A stretch of DNA of 64,000 bases from Myxococcus landrumus (GCF_017301635.1 NZ_CP071091.1:7494501-7558500); one strand, 5' to 3'; shown: positions 33,156 through 41,951, numbered from the stretch's first letter. Made by a program: numbers and translations. Notes: a model not told the origin generated them from the letters alone.

Positions 33156-33650
33156 TCACGCCTCGCGGCACAGCCGGTCCACGCGGCCCAGCAGCGTGGG
33201 CCTGCGCGCATCGCCGTGCATGTGCTGGAGGTGCTCCGCGGCGACGGTGGTGCTCAGGCCCACGGCGGTGACGAAGAGGGGGCGCTGGCTCTGGCCTCTG
33301 AGCACGGGGAGCGCGAGGTTGCTGGAGTGGAAGGCCGTCTTCGCCACGCCGATGACGGGCACCGCGCGGCCCAGCGCTTCGTACAGATGCGCGCCCAGGC
33401 CGGGCCTGTCCTGACCCAGCCATACATAGCCATCCACGATGATGGCCTCCAGCGTCTCGGGCACTCGCGCGAGCACCCGGAGCAGGTGTGGCAGCTCGCG
33501 CCGGTAGAACTGCCCTGGCTCATAGGACTCGGCGGGAGGCCCGCGCTCCACGTGGTGCGCGGCCTCGACGGCGTCCGTCCAGTCGCGGAACACGACACAC
33601 GCGGCCACGGTGACATCCGGGCGGTAGTCCACGTCCACGCAGGCGAGCAT
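33156..33650 (-). CDS. nfi: endonuclease V-like protein
   Basis: The protein of 164 residues carries the endonuclease V core, which cleaves next to deoxyinosine in DNA (inosine in RNA in other kingdoms). Catalytic positions line up: D6 in CVDVDY, E52 in YRREL (after YEPGQF) and D73 in VDGYVWL. It is shorter than E. coli Nfi (223 residues) and lacks part of the N- and C-terminal extensions, as do other small bacterial EndoV forms. The gene sits 17 bases after the DUF1444 gene on the same strand and may be co-transcribed with it. Confidence 0.82.
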   Translation of the reverse strand: MLACVDVDYRPDVTVAACVVFRDWTDAVEAAHHVERGPPAESYEPGQFYRRELPHLLRVLARVPETLEAIIVDGYVWLGQDRPGLGAHLYEALGRAVPVIGVAKTAFHSSNLALPVLRGQSQRPLFVTAVGLSTTVAAEHLQHMHGDARRPTLLGRVDRLCREA

Positions 33651-33667
33651 CGTCCGCTCCAAGGAGG

Positions 33668-34942
33668 TCAGGGGACGTCGTAGGTCCCGATGTCCACGGC
33701 CGCCGCGCGGAGCTGCTCGAGCACCTTCGGCTGGGGCCATGCCGTGGTGCGATAGCGCACCGGCCACAGCTCCGGCACACGCGTGAGGCAGCCCGGGGCC
33801 AGTCGCTGCACGACGGGGAAGGGCACGCTGAGAAGCTCTTCCTCGCCCAGGGCCAGGACGACCACGTCCGTCTCCGGCAGGAGCGCGTCCACGTCCTCGC
33901 TCCAACTGCACCAGGAGAGCGGCGACTCGTCCTTCTCGCGACTCAACGCGCCGTAGCTGGCGACGAACAGGTCCACGCCCTGCGCCTCATGCTGCTCCTC
34001 CAGGAACTCCTTCTGGGCGGTGTACTCGCCCATGGCCAGGCGCACGTGCGCGCGGCGGATGCGCAGCGCGAGCGCGTCCTGTCCGGCCCTGCGGTACGGC
34101 ACCACTCGGCCCGAGTCGTCCACGGTGTAGAGGGCCGGAGAGATGCTGCGCGCGCTGGCCTCGAACTCACGCTCACCCAGCTCGCACAGCCGGCTCACCG
34201 TGGCGGCGTCCTGGTCTCCGGCGATGACCAGCGTGGAGCGCGTGGGGATGACGGCGATGGGGCGTCCCGACACGCGCCCGGAGAAGGACGCGAGGAAGCC
34301 CGGGAGCAACAGCCGCGAGGTCTCATACGAGTCCTCCGAGTCCACCGACCAGATGGGGCTGGGCCGCTCCTCCTGGAGGTCCACGCCCACGTCCTGGATT
34401 CGCGCGAGGTTGGCGAAGGCGGTGACGAAGGCCTCCTCCTCGGAGATGCCCCACTCGTTGAGGTGCTCGTATTGCACGTACATGGATGCGTCGGGCTGGT
34501 CCACCACCAGCAGCTCACGCAGGAAGGGGAGGGTGTGGCGCGCCACCAACGTGCGCGTCGGAGCGTCCGCCGGAGGCGCCATCACACCGAACGCGGCCGA
34601 GCGCACCACGGGCAACAACTGGGATTGGACTTCCTCCCAGGTGGACTGCCTGTCCCGCGTCTTCGCGAAGGCCCCGAGGAAGCGTCGGATGACGTGCGCG
34701 CGCTGTTCGGGAGACAGCTCGCGGGTCTCCGTGAAGAGGTTCTCGAGGAACGTCTGGACGGACTCGCCGTCCTTCGTGAAGTGCAGGCCGTAGTCGTCCT
34801 GCAGGCGCCGCACTTCCTCGACCGAGGGGTCTTCGGCCAGCGCGGCCTCCACCTCGCGAAGCAGATACTCACGCGGGCTCACCACTTCCTTCGAGCCCGC
34901 GTCTTCCTTCCCGCCACCAAAGAGCTTCTTCCAGAACCCCAT
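33668..34942 (-). CDS. DUF1444-family protein
   Basis: The protein is 424 residues and cytoplasmic. Blocks consistent with DUF1444 (YtpQ-like) are LLPVVRSAAFG, LLVVDQPDASMYV (the beta-strand with Asp), DSYETSRLLLPGF, PIAVIPTRSTLVIAG and SISPALYTV. The family has no assigned function. A gap of only 12 bases separates it from the cytochrome gene upstream, so it may be read through from the surface module, although its product is intracellular. Confidence 0.75.
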   Translation of the reverse strand: MGFWKKLFGGGKEDAGSKEVVSPREYLLREVEAALAEDPSVEEVRRLQDDYGLHFTKDGESVQTFLENLFTETRELSPEQRAHVIRRFLGAFAKTRDRQSTWEEVQSQLLPVVRSAAFGVMAPPADAPTRTLVARHTLPFLRELLVVDQPDASMYVQYEHLNEWGISEEEAFVTAFANLARIQDVGVDLQEERPSPIWSVDSEDSYETSRLLLPGFLASFSGRVSGRPIAVIPTRSTLVIAGDQDAATVSRLCELGEREFEASARSISPALYTVDDSGRVVPYRRAGQDALALRIRRAHVRLAMGEYTAQKEFLEEQHEAQGVDLFVASYGALSREKDESPLSWCSWSEDVDALLPETDVVVLALGEEELLSVPFPVVQRLAPGCLTRVPELWPVRYRTTAWPQPKVLEQLRAAAVDIGTYDVP

Positions 34943-34954
34943 GCGCGCTTCCTA

Positions 34955-35680
34955 CTACAGGCCGAGGTACGTGAGCAGCGCCCCCAAGTCCTCGTTGGAC
35001 AGTGCCTCCATGCTGTACGCGGGCATGTTGCCGCCGATGCCGAAGAACTGCCCGTGCCGCACCTTCTCGATGATGACCAGGGAATGCGGGACTCCCGGGA
35101 AGGTCGTGTCGTAGTCGCGCGTCACCTCCGGAAGAATGGAGGCCAGCTCCGTCAGCCGACCCTTCCCGGTGTGAGTCTCGCCGTGACACTCCTGACAGGC
35201 GGCTTGATACACGGTGCGTCCACGCTCCGCGCTCCCGCGAGGCACGTCGCGCACGTCCTTCACCACCGTGTAGGGCAGGGCGGAGGACTCCGCCTCCGGG
35301 CTGATGCTCGCGAGGTACTCGTACAGCGCGCGGCTCTGCGGAGAGTCCGCGGGCAGCTTCTGCACGCCGCGCATGAAGCTGACGTAGCAGAAGTTCACCG
35401 CGTCCAGCAGGTTCGTCTCATAGCCGCCCCACCAGGTCTTCCGGCCCACCACGTTGTACAGCGTGTAGCCGGAGTCCATCCGTCCGCCCTGCGGCGTGGG
35501 CGTGGTCGCGTGGCACGTCGAACAGGAGAAGCTGTTGAACTGGCTCTCCGACAGCCGCGCGTCGTGGAACAGCAGCTTGCCGTACTCCACCGCCGTCGCG
35601 GGCTTCGCGTCGTCACCGCAGGCGGACGTCAGCGCCAGCAGCACCATCCACGGCAGGGCCTTCCAGTGGGCTGTCTTCAT
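34955..35680 (-). CDS. di-haem c-type cytochrome lipoprotein
   Basis: The protein of 241 residues has a lipobox (LALTSAC, Cys21) and two covalent haem sites: CSTCH at 53-57 and CQECH at 162-166. A further Cys98 in VNFCYVSFMRG, and ALYEYLASIS, recall the first haem domain of SoxA/TsdA-type cytochromes, in which a Cys can be the axial ligand; that parallel is inference. Possible Met ligands are in MPAYSME near the C-terminus. It is probably anchored in the outer membrane facing the periplasm. Its ATG overlaps the upstream propeller stop by four bases. It is the last gene of a four-gene overlapping module. Confidence 0.87.
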   Translation of the reverse strand: MKTAHWKALPWMVLLALTSACGDDAKPATAVEYGKLLFHDARLSESQFNSFSCSTCHATTPTPQGGRMDSGYTLYNVVGRKTWWGGYETNLLDAVNFCYVSFMRGVQKLPADSPQSRALYEYLASISPEAESSALPYTVVKDVRDVPRGSAERGRTVYQAACQECHGETHTGKGRLTELASILPEVTRDYDTTFPGVPHSLVIIEKVRHGQFFGIGGNMPAYSMEALSNEDLGALLTYLGL

Positions 35681-36924
35681 CGCGGGCCTCCGAGGATGCT
35701 CACCGAGTCGGGGAAGATGCCCACGCGCACGGTATTCACCACCGTGCCCTGGGCCAGGTCCACCGAGTGCAGCGTGCCCGGACTCAGCCGGTTTCCCTCG
35801 CAGACGACGAGCGCGTGGCTGCCGTCCGGCGTCAGGTGTGCCTGGTGCACGTTGAGGCAGCCCGCGGGCGCCAGGTCCAGCTCGCGGCGGATGGCTCCGG
35901 TGTCCACGTCGATGACGTTCAGGGTCTCCACGCCCTGCACGGGCACGTACAGCGTCTTCCCGTCCGCGCTGAAGTCGCCAAACATGGGCGCGCCCGGGAG
36001 GCGAATCGCACGCGCGGGATTCATCGCGCGAGTCTTCGCCTCGAGAAGCTGAAGCTCGCGGCTGGCCATCGAGCTGACCCAGACGTCGCCCGTGGTGGGA
36101 GACATCGTCAGCGCGTAGGGCTGATGCCGGGGCGTCACGGCGGTGCCCGCGCTGGCGGAGACCTTGACGAGCTTGGGCTTCTCCGTGGGCGTGGTGAGGT
36201 CGACGATGGCGACCTCGTCGGACCAGCACGCGACGTAGGCGGTGCGCTCGTCCGGAGACAGGCGCACGGCGTGCGGCGCGGGACACACCGTCACCATGGA
36301 CTTGCGAGTCATCGTCTTCGCGTCGATGACCGCCATCCGCGCGAACATCTCCTCCTGGGTACCACCGCGGCGAGCGACCTCGGTGATTTTCAGTGTGTCG
36401 AAGTGCGTCTGGTACAGCGTGTTGCCGTCCTTGCTGACGATGACGTCGCCCGGGTTGGGGTCCACGCGCACCGAGCCCACCATGCGGTGGGTGCGTGCAT
36501 CCATCTTGAGGCAGTAGCCGTCATCGGCGCCCGTGCCGTGCGCGCCGTGAGGACCGGAGCCGCCGCCGGGCACGTAGTTGGAGATGCCGACGTAGTAGGC
36601 AGTGCCATCCGGTGACACGGCGGTGTGGTGGGGGCCTTCCAGCTCCACGGGGTTGAGGCCCACCGGCACCCGCGCCAGCTCCTTCCAGCCGGGCTTCGTC
36701 GCGCCGTCCAGCTCCAGCAGGCTGACGGTGTCATCCATGCTGTTGGTGATGATGACGCGGCCCCCGGGGCCAGGAGGCGGAATCCCGGTGCCCGCCGCCC
36801 AGGGCTCTGGATGCGTGTACTGAAGTCCGTCCGGAGGCTTCACTCCGTCGAAGGGACTCGCGTCCTCGCCGCAGGACGCGAGCAGCAACCCCAGCGCGGG
36901 AAGCCAGACGCGGGAGAGCCTCAT
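35677..36924 (-). CDS. YVTN/YncE-type beta-propeller lipoprotein
   Basis: The protein of 415 residues has a lipobox (LGLLLASC, Cys18). Propeller blades follow with recurring GxxxxVSPDGTAYYVG, RLSPDERTAYVACW, LTMSPTTGDVWV, DFSADGKTLYVPV and LTPDGSHALVVCEG. These 'SPDG..Y' motifs are typical of YncE/YVTN repeat proteins. It overlaps both neighbours by ATGA, so translation is coupled. It may dock with the cytochrome or with the MYXO-CTERM protein; substrate unknown. Confidence 0.85.
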   Translation of the reverse strand: MRLSRVWLPALGLLLASCGEDASPFDGVKPPDGLQYTHPEPWAAGTGIPPPGPGGRVIITNSMDDTVSLLELDGATKPGWKELARVPVGLNPVELEGPHHTAVSPDGTAYYVGISNYVPGGGSGPHGAHGTGADDGYCLKMDARTHRMVGSVRVDPNPGDVIVSKDGNTLYQTHFDTLKITEVARRGGTQEEMFARMAVIDAKTMTRKSMVTVCPAPHAVRLSPDERTAYVACWSDEVAIVDLTTPTEKPKLVKVSASAGTAVTPRHQPYALTMSPTTGDVWVSSMASRELQLLEAKTRAMNPARAIRLPGAPMFGDFSADGKTLYVPVQGVETLNVIDVDTGAIRRELDLAPAGCLNVHQAHLTPDGSHALVVCEGNRLSPGTLHSVDLAQGTVVNTVRVGIFPDSVSILGGPR

Positions 36925-37541
36925 GGGGTCCCCTTCTGGACGTGCAAGGTGACGGGTTGGGGCAGGCGGTAGGGGCCTTCGGTGATGCGGTTCTGGAGCA
37001 GGTACGCGCTGATGACCTGCACGGACAGCTCCTGCCCGGCGCTGGCCTTGAGCGTGTCCCACGTCGCCGCGTCGAGCTGCCAGTCCAGGTTCGACGTGAG
37101 CATCTCCACCGGGCACGTGCGCCCGGGGATGGTCACGCGCACCCAGTAGATGTCTCCGGTGAAGGGCGGAAGATGCGCATGGGCGGTGGGCAGCACCCAC
37201 TCGCCCACGCGGGCCAGCATCGTGCGCGCGGTGTCGAAGGCGCTCGACGGCACGGGGCTCGGCTGCGCGCTGGCCAGCGTGGAGCTCCAGGTCCAGCGAG
37301 GAGGCGCGGCGCTCGCGTCGTACGACGCTCCGCTCTGGGGGGAGGTGAGCCGGGCGACATCGGCGTTCGCCGTCGCGCGGGCCTCCGCGTCCACCAGCGC
37401 GCGCCACGCTTCGTCGGTGGCCTCACCGCCGTAGAGGGGCTCGCCACACGTGGGCTCGGACTTGTCGTCACCGCACGCGGCGGTCAGGGCAAGCAGGGTG
37501 GCCGCGGAAGTGGTCCAGAGGAGTTTTCGTGAGGGCCGCAT
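36921..37541 (-). CDS. lipoprotein of unknown function, part of the cytochrome module
   Basis: The protein of 206 residues has a lipobox LALTAAC (Cys23), then GDDKSEPTCGEPLYGGEATDE. The central Ser/Ala/Pro-rich part (about 60-100) is followed by VLPTAHAHLPPFTGDIYWVRV and CPVEMLTSNLDWQLDAATWDTL. The HAHLPPF piece offers His ligands and could bind metal. I do not recognise a family. It overlaps the MYXO-CTERM gene stop by one base (TGATG) and the propeller start by four. Confidence 0.75.
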   Translation of the reverse strand: MRPSRKLLWTTSAATLLALTAACGDDKSEPTCGEPLYGGEATDEAWRALVDAEARATANADVARLTSPQSGASYDASAAPPRWTWSSTLASAQPSPVPSSAFDTARTMLARVGEWVLPTAHAHLPPFTGDIYWVRVTIPGRTCPVEMLTSNLDWQLDAATWDTLKASAGQELSVQVISAYLLQNRITEGPYRLPQPVTLHVQKGTP

Positions 37542-38896
37542 CAGGGGGACCTTTCCTGGTTCTGGCTCCGCCGACCGCGGCGCAGCAAGGTGAGGGGGAG
37601 TGACAACAGCAACAGGGGTACAATGTTCCCTCCCATCGCGCCGCAGCCGCTGGAGCTCTTGGGCGGAGGAGGGGGCTGGGGCGGGTCGCCCGCGTCGGCC
37701 GTGGTGCCCGCGTCGGTCGAGGTGCCCGCGTCGGGGCGCGTGCCCCCGTCATCGGGAGGCGGCTCCTCGGGATAGAGCGGAGCGCCGAGCTGCTCGGCGA
37801 GCTGCGGCCAGCGGCCCGGGCAGACGTTGCGGACGGGCGTGCCCGTGGGGCAGTGGTGCGCGCCCTGGATTTCGTAGAGGCCGAAGAGGTGCGTCCAGGT
37901 GTTGCCCTGGTCGGTGCTGCGCGCGAGCGCCCAGTCGTGGAGCCAGGTGGAGCCGCAGGCGTAGAGCGTCTCTCCATCGCGCAGCACGCACGCGTTGCCC
38001 GTGGGCAGCGAGCGCATCGTCAGGGGGCCGGTGGAGGGGCCTTGGAAGAAGTGGTTGAGGGTGCCCACCCACGTCGTCTTGCCGTCGGCGGACAGCTCCA
38101 TGTTGATGAAGACGTCGTCAATCCTCGACACCGTCGTGAGCGTCTGGCCTCCGTCGTCGCTGCGCAGCAGGAACGTGGAGCCCTGCGCGGACACGCGGGC
38201 CCACACTCCGTCCGCCGACACCGGGTCCGCGGCTTCGACCATCAGGTCATAGGGCAGTTGCAGCTCGGGCAGTGGGTGGACTGTCTCCGTCCACGTCTCT
38301 CCCGCGTCGTCGCTGCGCAGGAGCAGCAGCCGGTTCTCCTCCTTGCCGCTCACGTAGATACGGCGGGGATTGGCCGGGGACACGCGCACCGCGTTGAGCA
38401 GCAGGCCCAGGCGCATCAGGGGCGAGGGGGCCCACGTCTCCCCTCCATCCTGGGAGCGGTAGACGCCATTGGGTTTCCCATGTCTCGCGGTGACGACATA
38501 GAGGATGCGGTCGTCCGTGGGGTGGGCCGCCATGGCGGAGACCCAGGTGTCCTTGAAGTAGGGGTGGGCGGACCAGGAGCAGCCCCCGTCGGGGGAGCGC
38601 AGGAGCGCGCTTCCCGTGGCGGTGAGGATGTCGCCCGCTTCTCGCCACAGGTAGGAGGTGGGCGTCCAGCCGCCGTAGCCGATGGCGTCCGCGCAAATCC
38701 ACCGGAACGTCTTGCCGGCGTCGCGCGAAATCACCGCGCCGAAAGTCGCCCCCAGGAAGATATCCTCCGGGTGGCCTCGCCGGAGGGTGACGTTGGAGGT
38801 CTCCGGCAGACCCGCGTGGGCCATGGCGGTGCTCCCGGCGCAGAGTGCCAACAAGGGGAGCACCCGGCTCCAGCGGTGCAGGTGGCGAGGCGTCAT
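37541..38896 (-). CDS. BNR-repeat surface protein with MYXO-CTERM anchor
   Basis: The protein of 451 residues has a signal peptide (VLPLLALCAGSTAMAHA) and sialidase/VPS10-like BNR blades. Asp-box motifs recur: SRDAGKTF, SPDGGCSW, SQDGGETW, SDDAGETW, SDDGGQTL and STDQGNTW. A Pro/Asp/Thr-rich stalk (about 375-410) follows. The tail SGCGAMGG (Cys418), a hydrophobic helix and RRGRR end is a MYXO-CTERM sorting signal, by which M. xanthus displays proteins on the cell surface after C-terminal processing. No sialidase catalytic residues are evident. It is the first gene of the four-gene module; 245 bases upstream are free for its promoter. Confidence 0.88.
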   Translation of the reverse strand: MTPRHLHRWSRVLPLLALCAGSTAMAHAGLPETSNVTLRRGHPEDIFLGATFGAVISRDAGKTFRWICADAIGYGGWTPTSYLWREAGDILTATGSALLRSPDGGCSWSAHPYFKDTWVSAMAAHPTDDRILYVVTARHGKPNGVYRSQDGGETWAPSPLMRLGLLLNAVRVSPANPRRIYVSGKEENRLLLLRSDDAGETWTETVHPLPELQLPYDLMVEAADPVSADGVWARVSAQGSTFLLRSDDGGQTLTTVSRIDDVFINMELSADGKTTWVGTLNHFFQGPSTGPLTMRSLPTGNACVLRDGETLYACGSTWLHDWALARSTDQGNTWTHLFGLYEIQGAHHCPTGTPVRNVCPGRWPQLAEQLGAPLYPEEPPPDDGGTRPDAGTSTDAGTTADAGDPPQPPPPPKSSSGCGAMGGNIVPLLLLSLPLTLLRRGRRSQNQERSP

Positions 38897-39141
38897 GTCT
38901 CGGGCTCCGAGGGAGGATGTCGGCCCATCGCGCACGTTAACGTTCGGCCCGCCCACATATAGCGGACGTCCTGGCGAATTCAGGTGTGGCGCTTTGCCAC
39001 CCTATCCCACGCGATTCTTCGGGCAGGAATGGAAGGTTTTGCATCCACCATTTCCCACGCGGGGAGGGCGTGCGGGGGGCTCGCCTCCTGGCGGCGGGTC
39101 TGGTACGGACTCGGGAGACTTGTGGCAGGGGGGAGCACGAC

Positions 39142-40383
39142 ATGGCGGGGGCCGCTGAGGTGTCCAACCTCCTCTTGAAAGAGGGTGCCAGAGGGCGGGG
39201 TTCGCTCGTGGCGGGCCCTGTTCGCGTGGTGTGGGAGGCGGTGATGCAGGCTGCGGTGGATGTCGCGGTGCGGGCCTACGAGGACTTGTCTCCGGTGCAA
39301 CGAGAGCGCGTGCTGGAAGAATCCGTGAACGTGCCAGCGCAGGCGCGCTCGGCGCTGGTGGATGTGTTGCGCCGCGCCAGGGACTTCGCGGGCGCGGCCC
39401 GGCTCCTGGAAGCGCAGGGCGCGGACGCGGACGCCGCGGCGCTGCACGAGCAGGCGGGCGCGCTGATGCTCGCGGCCGAGGCCTGGCTGCGCGCTGGTGA
39501 GCTCTCACGCGCGGCGGCGGCCTTCGAGCGCGCGGGTGCGCTGGAGCGGGCGCTGGAGCTGTACCGCGCGCTGGATGCCCGCGAGTCCATGGCGCAATGC
39601 CTGACGCGATTGCAGCGCCCGCTCGAGGCGGCGGAGGTGTACCACGCGCTGGGGTACGCCCACGCGGAGCTGGAGGCGCTCCGGCGCGTGCCTCCCGAGC
39701 ATCCCCGTCGTCGCGAGGCGGTGCTGCGCATGTGCGCGCTGCTCGACGAGCAGGGGGAGTCCTGGCGCGCGCTGGTGTTGCTGGCGGACGCGCGGCAGGA
39801 GTCCTCGGTGGCCCGGGAGGACGAGGTGCTCAAGGCGGAGCACCTGCGCCTCTTGCGGCATCTGGATTTGAGCGGGGCCTCGCAGGCGCTGGCGTCGGCG
39901 TCGGCCGCGGCGTCCGTGGAGTCTCCGCCGCCGGTGGCGGAGCGGACGAGTCCGGCACCGGATGGATATGAGTACCTCAAGGCCATTCCCATCTTCGCGG
40001 AGCTGGCGCTAGAGGACTTGAAGGACCTGTTCCGCATGGCGCACCAGGTGGTCATCCCAGAGGGCACCACCGTGTTGGAGAAGGGCGCGCAGGGCACGGG
40101 GCTCCTGGTGTTGTTGGAGGGCTCGGTGGATGTGGCGAGTGGTCCAGGACCGGATGCACGACTTCTCAACACCTTGGGGCCTGGGACGTGGCTGGGGGAA
40201 ATCTCTCTCATCCTGGATGGGCCCACGTCCGCGCATGTGCGCTCATGTTCCTCGGTGAGGGCGTTGCGGGTGACGCGCGCGGACTTCCAGCACTATCTGG
40301 CCACGCACGAGGCCGCGGCCCTGCGCATCTACCGGTTGTTCACACACAACCTGGCGGAGCGGGTGCGTGCGTTGAGCGCGTAG
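39142..40383 (+). CDS. TPR-like protein with C-terminal cyclic-nucleotide-binding domain
   Basis: The protein of 413 residues is helical in the first 300 residues, with repeated AA-helix pairs (ARDFAGAARLLEAQGADADAA, AGELSRAAAAFERAGALERA) of TPR type. A CNB domain follows (about 290-410): FAELALEDLKDLFRMAHQVV, then LLVLLEGSVDV, LGPGTWLGEISLILDGPTSAHVRSC, which is the phosphate-binding cassette although its Arg/Glu pair is imperfect. The start at 39142 has a GGGGGAG ribosome site 9 bases away. A related gene follows at 40671. Confidence 0.85.
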   Translation: MAGAAEVSNLLLKEGARGRGSLVAGPVRVVWEAVMQAAVDVAVRAYEDLSPVQRERVLEESVNVPAQARSALVDVLRRARDFAGAARLLEAQGADADAAALHEQAGALMLAAEAWLRAGELSRAAAAFERAGALERALELYRALDARESMAQCLTRLQRPLEAAEVYHALGYAHAELEALRRVPPEHPRRREAVLRMCALLDEQGESWRALVLLADARQESSVAREDEVLKAEHLRLLRHLDLSGASQALASASAAASVESPPPVAERTSPAPDGYEYLKAIPIFAELALEDLKDLFRMAHQVVIPEGTTVLEKGAQGTGLLVLLEGSVDVASGPGPDARLLNTLGPGTWLGEISLILDGPTSAHVRSCSSVRALRVTRADFQHYLATHEAAALRIYRLFTHNLAERVRALSA

Positions 40384-40396
40384 CCGTGGCGGTAGG

Positions 40397-40663
40397 ATGG
40401 AGATGACCTCCGCGTGCGAGGGTGGCCCCGGGCACGGCGTGTCTGGGATTGGCGCGGCGCCTGCTCATGAGAGGGTCGTCCGGTACCAGACGACGGCGCG
40501 GCCCTTCGCCAAATGGGTCATGCGCCCGGCGGCGCGCGCCCCTATGAGAGTGGGAGCCGAGAAGCTCGAACACTGGCTCAAGTACGGCACGCTTCCCCCC
40601 GAGCCTTCCCGTAGAGCCCCTCACAGCGGCGAGTCGTCTTCGAGACCTGGGTGGAGAGAATGA
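40397..40663 (+). CDS. possible small hypothetical protein
   Basis: A frame of 88 codons fills the gap between the two cyclic-nucleotide-binding genes and ends seven bases before the next start. The middle (RPFAKWVMRPAARAPM, EKLEHWLKYGTLPPEP) looks protein-like, but codon third positions are less GC-biased than in neighbours and I know no family. It may not be real. Confidence 0.3.
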   Translation: MEMTSACEGGPGHGVSGIGAAPAHERVVRYQTTARPFAKWVMRPAARAPMRVGAEKLEHWLKYGTLPPEPSRRAPHSGESSSRPGWRE

Positions 40664-40670
40664 GTCCATG

Positions 40671-41849
40671 ATGGACATGCGCGTCGTGGGTAGGGAGCGG
40701 GCCCGTCAGCTCGCGCGTCAGGGGCGGTTGGAGGATGCGCTGGCGGAGTACCGGAATCTCTTGCAGTCCAACCCCGATGACGCGGATGCCTGTCAGCGCG
40801 TGGCGGAGCTGCTGGAGGAGCTGGGGCGGAAGGCGGAGTCCTCGTCCACCTATGCGCTGGCATCGAGGGCCTGGGCCCGCGAGGGAGACCTGCTCCGCGC
40901 GGTGACCGCGTGTGTGGCATTGGGCCGGGTGGGGGCGCCTCCCGAGATGAGGGCCCGCTGTACGCGTGCGTTGGCGGAGCGCTTCGCCTTGTCCTTGGAG
41001 CCCACCGCCTCGGATGGGCCGGTGCCGCTCTTCTCCCGGCTGGGACGGGAGGACTTCGTCGCGCTGGTGGAGGTGCTGTCGGCGCGGGTCTTCTCGCCGG
41101 GCAAGCCGGTGGTGGAGGAGGGAGAGCCCGGGGCGTCCATGTTCGCGCTGGTGGAGGGGCGCGCGGAGGTGGCGCGCGCGCTGGAGGATGGGACGCGGGG
41201 CGTGGTGGGCACGGTGTCGCCGGGAGACTGCTTCGGCGAACTGGCGCTGGTGTCCGAGGGCCCCCGGCTCGCGAGCGTCGTCACCGCCGAGCGCGCCGTG
41301 CTGCTGGAGTTGACGCGAGCGGGGCTGGAGTCGGTGAGGGCGCGCCATCCTCGCGTGGGGCAGGTGCTGGAGGACTTCTACCGGCGGCGCCTGGTGGACA
41401 ACCTGCTGCGCTCCAACCCGCTGCTCAGCCGGCTGACGCCGGAGCAGAAGGCGGCCCTCTCCCGCGACTTCCACCTGCGCGCCGTCGCACCCGACGAGGT
41501 GCTGCTGGCGCAGGGCCAGCGCGGTGATGCGTTCTATGTGCTGCTGCGAGGCAAGTGCACCCCGTGGCTGGAGCACCCGGATGGACGGCGCATGGCGCTG
41601 GTGGAGCTGCGGGAGGGGGACGTGTTCGGCGAAATCTCCCTGCTGCTCGACAAGCCGGTGTCCGCCACGGTGCGCGCGGATATGAAGGGCGTGGTGCTGC
41701 GGCTGCCTCGGGAGGCCTTCGAGCGGCACCTGCTCAGCCAGCCCGGCCTCAAGGGCCAGTTGATGCGCATGGGCACGGAGCGGCTGCAGCGCTCGGCGCG
41801 GGTGCTGGCCTCCGGCCGCGTGCTGCACGACGGCGACCTGCGCGTCTGA
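40671..41849 (+). CDS. TPR protein with two cyclic-nucleotide-binding domains
   Basis: The protein of 392 residues starts with a TPR pair (LARQGRLEDALAEYRNLLQSNPDDADACQ) and has two CNB domains, about 120-240 and 260-385. The cassette of the first is GDCFGELALVSEGPRLASV; that of the second is GDVFGEISLLLDKPVSATVRA. The canonical FGE(L/I)(S/A)L motif is intact in both, but the binding Arg is offset in the second, so ligand binding is uncertain. It acts in the cytoplasm, with no DNA-binding or kinase domain, so it is a ligand-responsive scaffold rather than a CRP-type regulator. It parallels the upstream gene. The ATG at 40671 or 40668 is possible. Confidence 0.85.
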   Translation: MDMRVVGRERARQLARQGRLEDALAEYRNLLQSNPDDADACQRVAELLEELGRKAESSSTYALASRAWAREGDLLRAVTACVALGRVGAPPEMRARCTRALAERFALSLEPTASDGPVPLFSRLGREDFVALVEVLSARVFSPGKPVVEEGEPGASMFALVEGRAEVARALEDGTRGVVGTVSPGDCFGELALVSEGPRLASVVTAERAVLLELTRAGLESVRARHPRVGQVLEDFYRRRLVDNLLRSNPLLSRLTPEQKAALSRDFHLRAVAPDEVLLAQGQRGDAFYVLLRGKCTPWLEHPDGRRMALVELREGDVFGEISLLLDKPVSATVRADMKGVVLRLPREAFERHLLSQPGLKGQLMRMGTERLQRSARVLASGRVLHDGDLRV

Positions 41850-41869
41850 GCCGGGCGCCTTGAATGACA

Positions 41870-41937
41870 ACGCCCGGGCCCCCTCGATGGGAGACCCGGG
41901 CGTGGTTCCTCGGCGGCCCCGCAGGAGTGCGGGGCCG
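41870..41937. terminator. two strong hairpins between convergent genes
   Basis: ACGCCCGGG pairs with CCCGGGCGT (9-bp arms, 41870-41903), and CGGCCCCGCA pairs perfectly with TGCGGGGCCG around GGAG (41914-41937). They lie between the convergent CNB gene and FadL-type porin and would stop transcription from both sides. Confidence 0.65.
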
Positions 41938-41951
41938 GAGGTGTCAGCGGA

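Noticed and set aside
38934..38943. ACGTTAACGT palindrome upstream of the surface module
   Set aside because: Only ten bases and self-complementary by composition; it may be part of a promoter, but nothing supports a specific factor.
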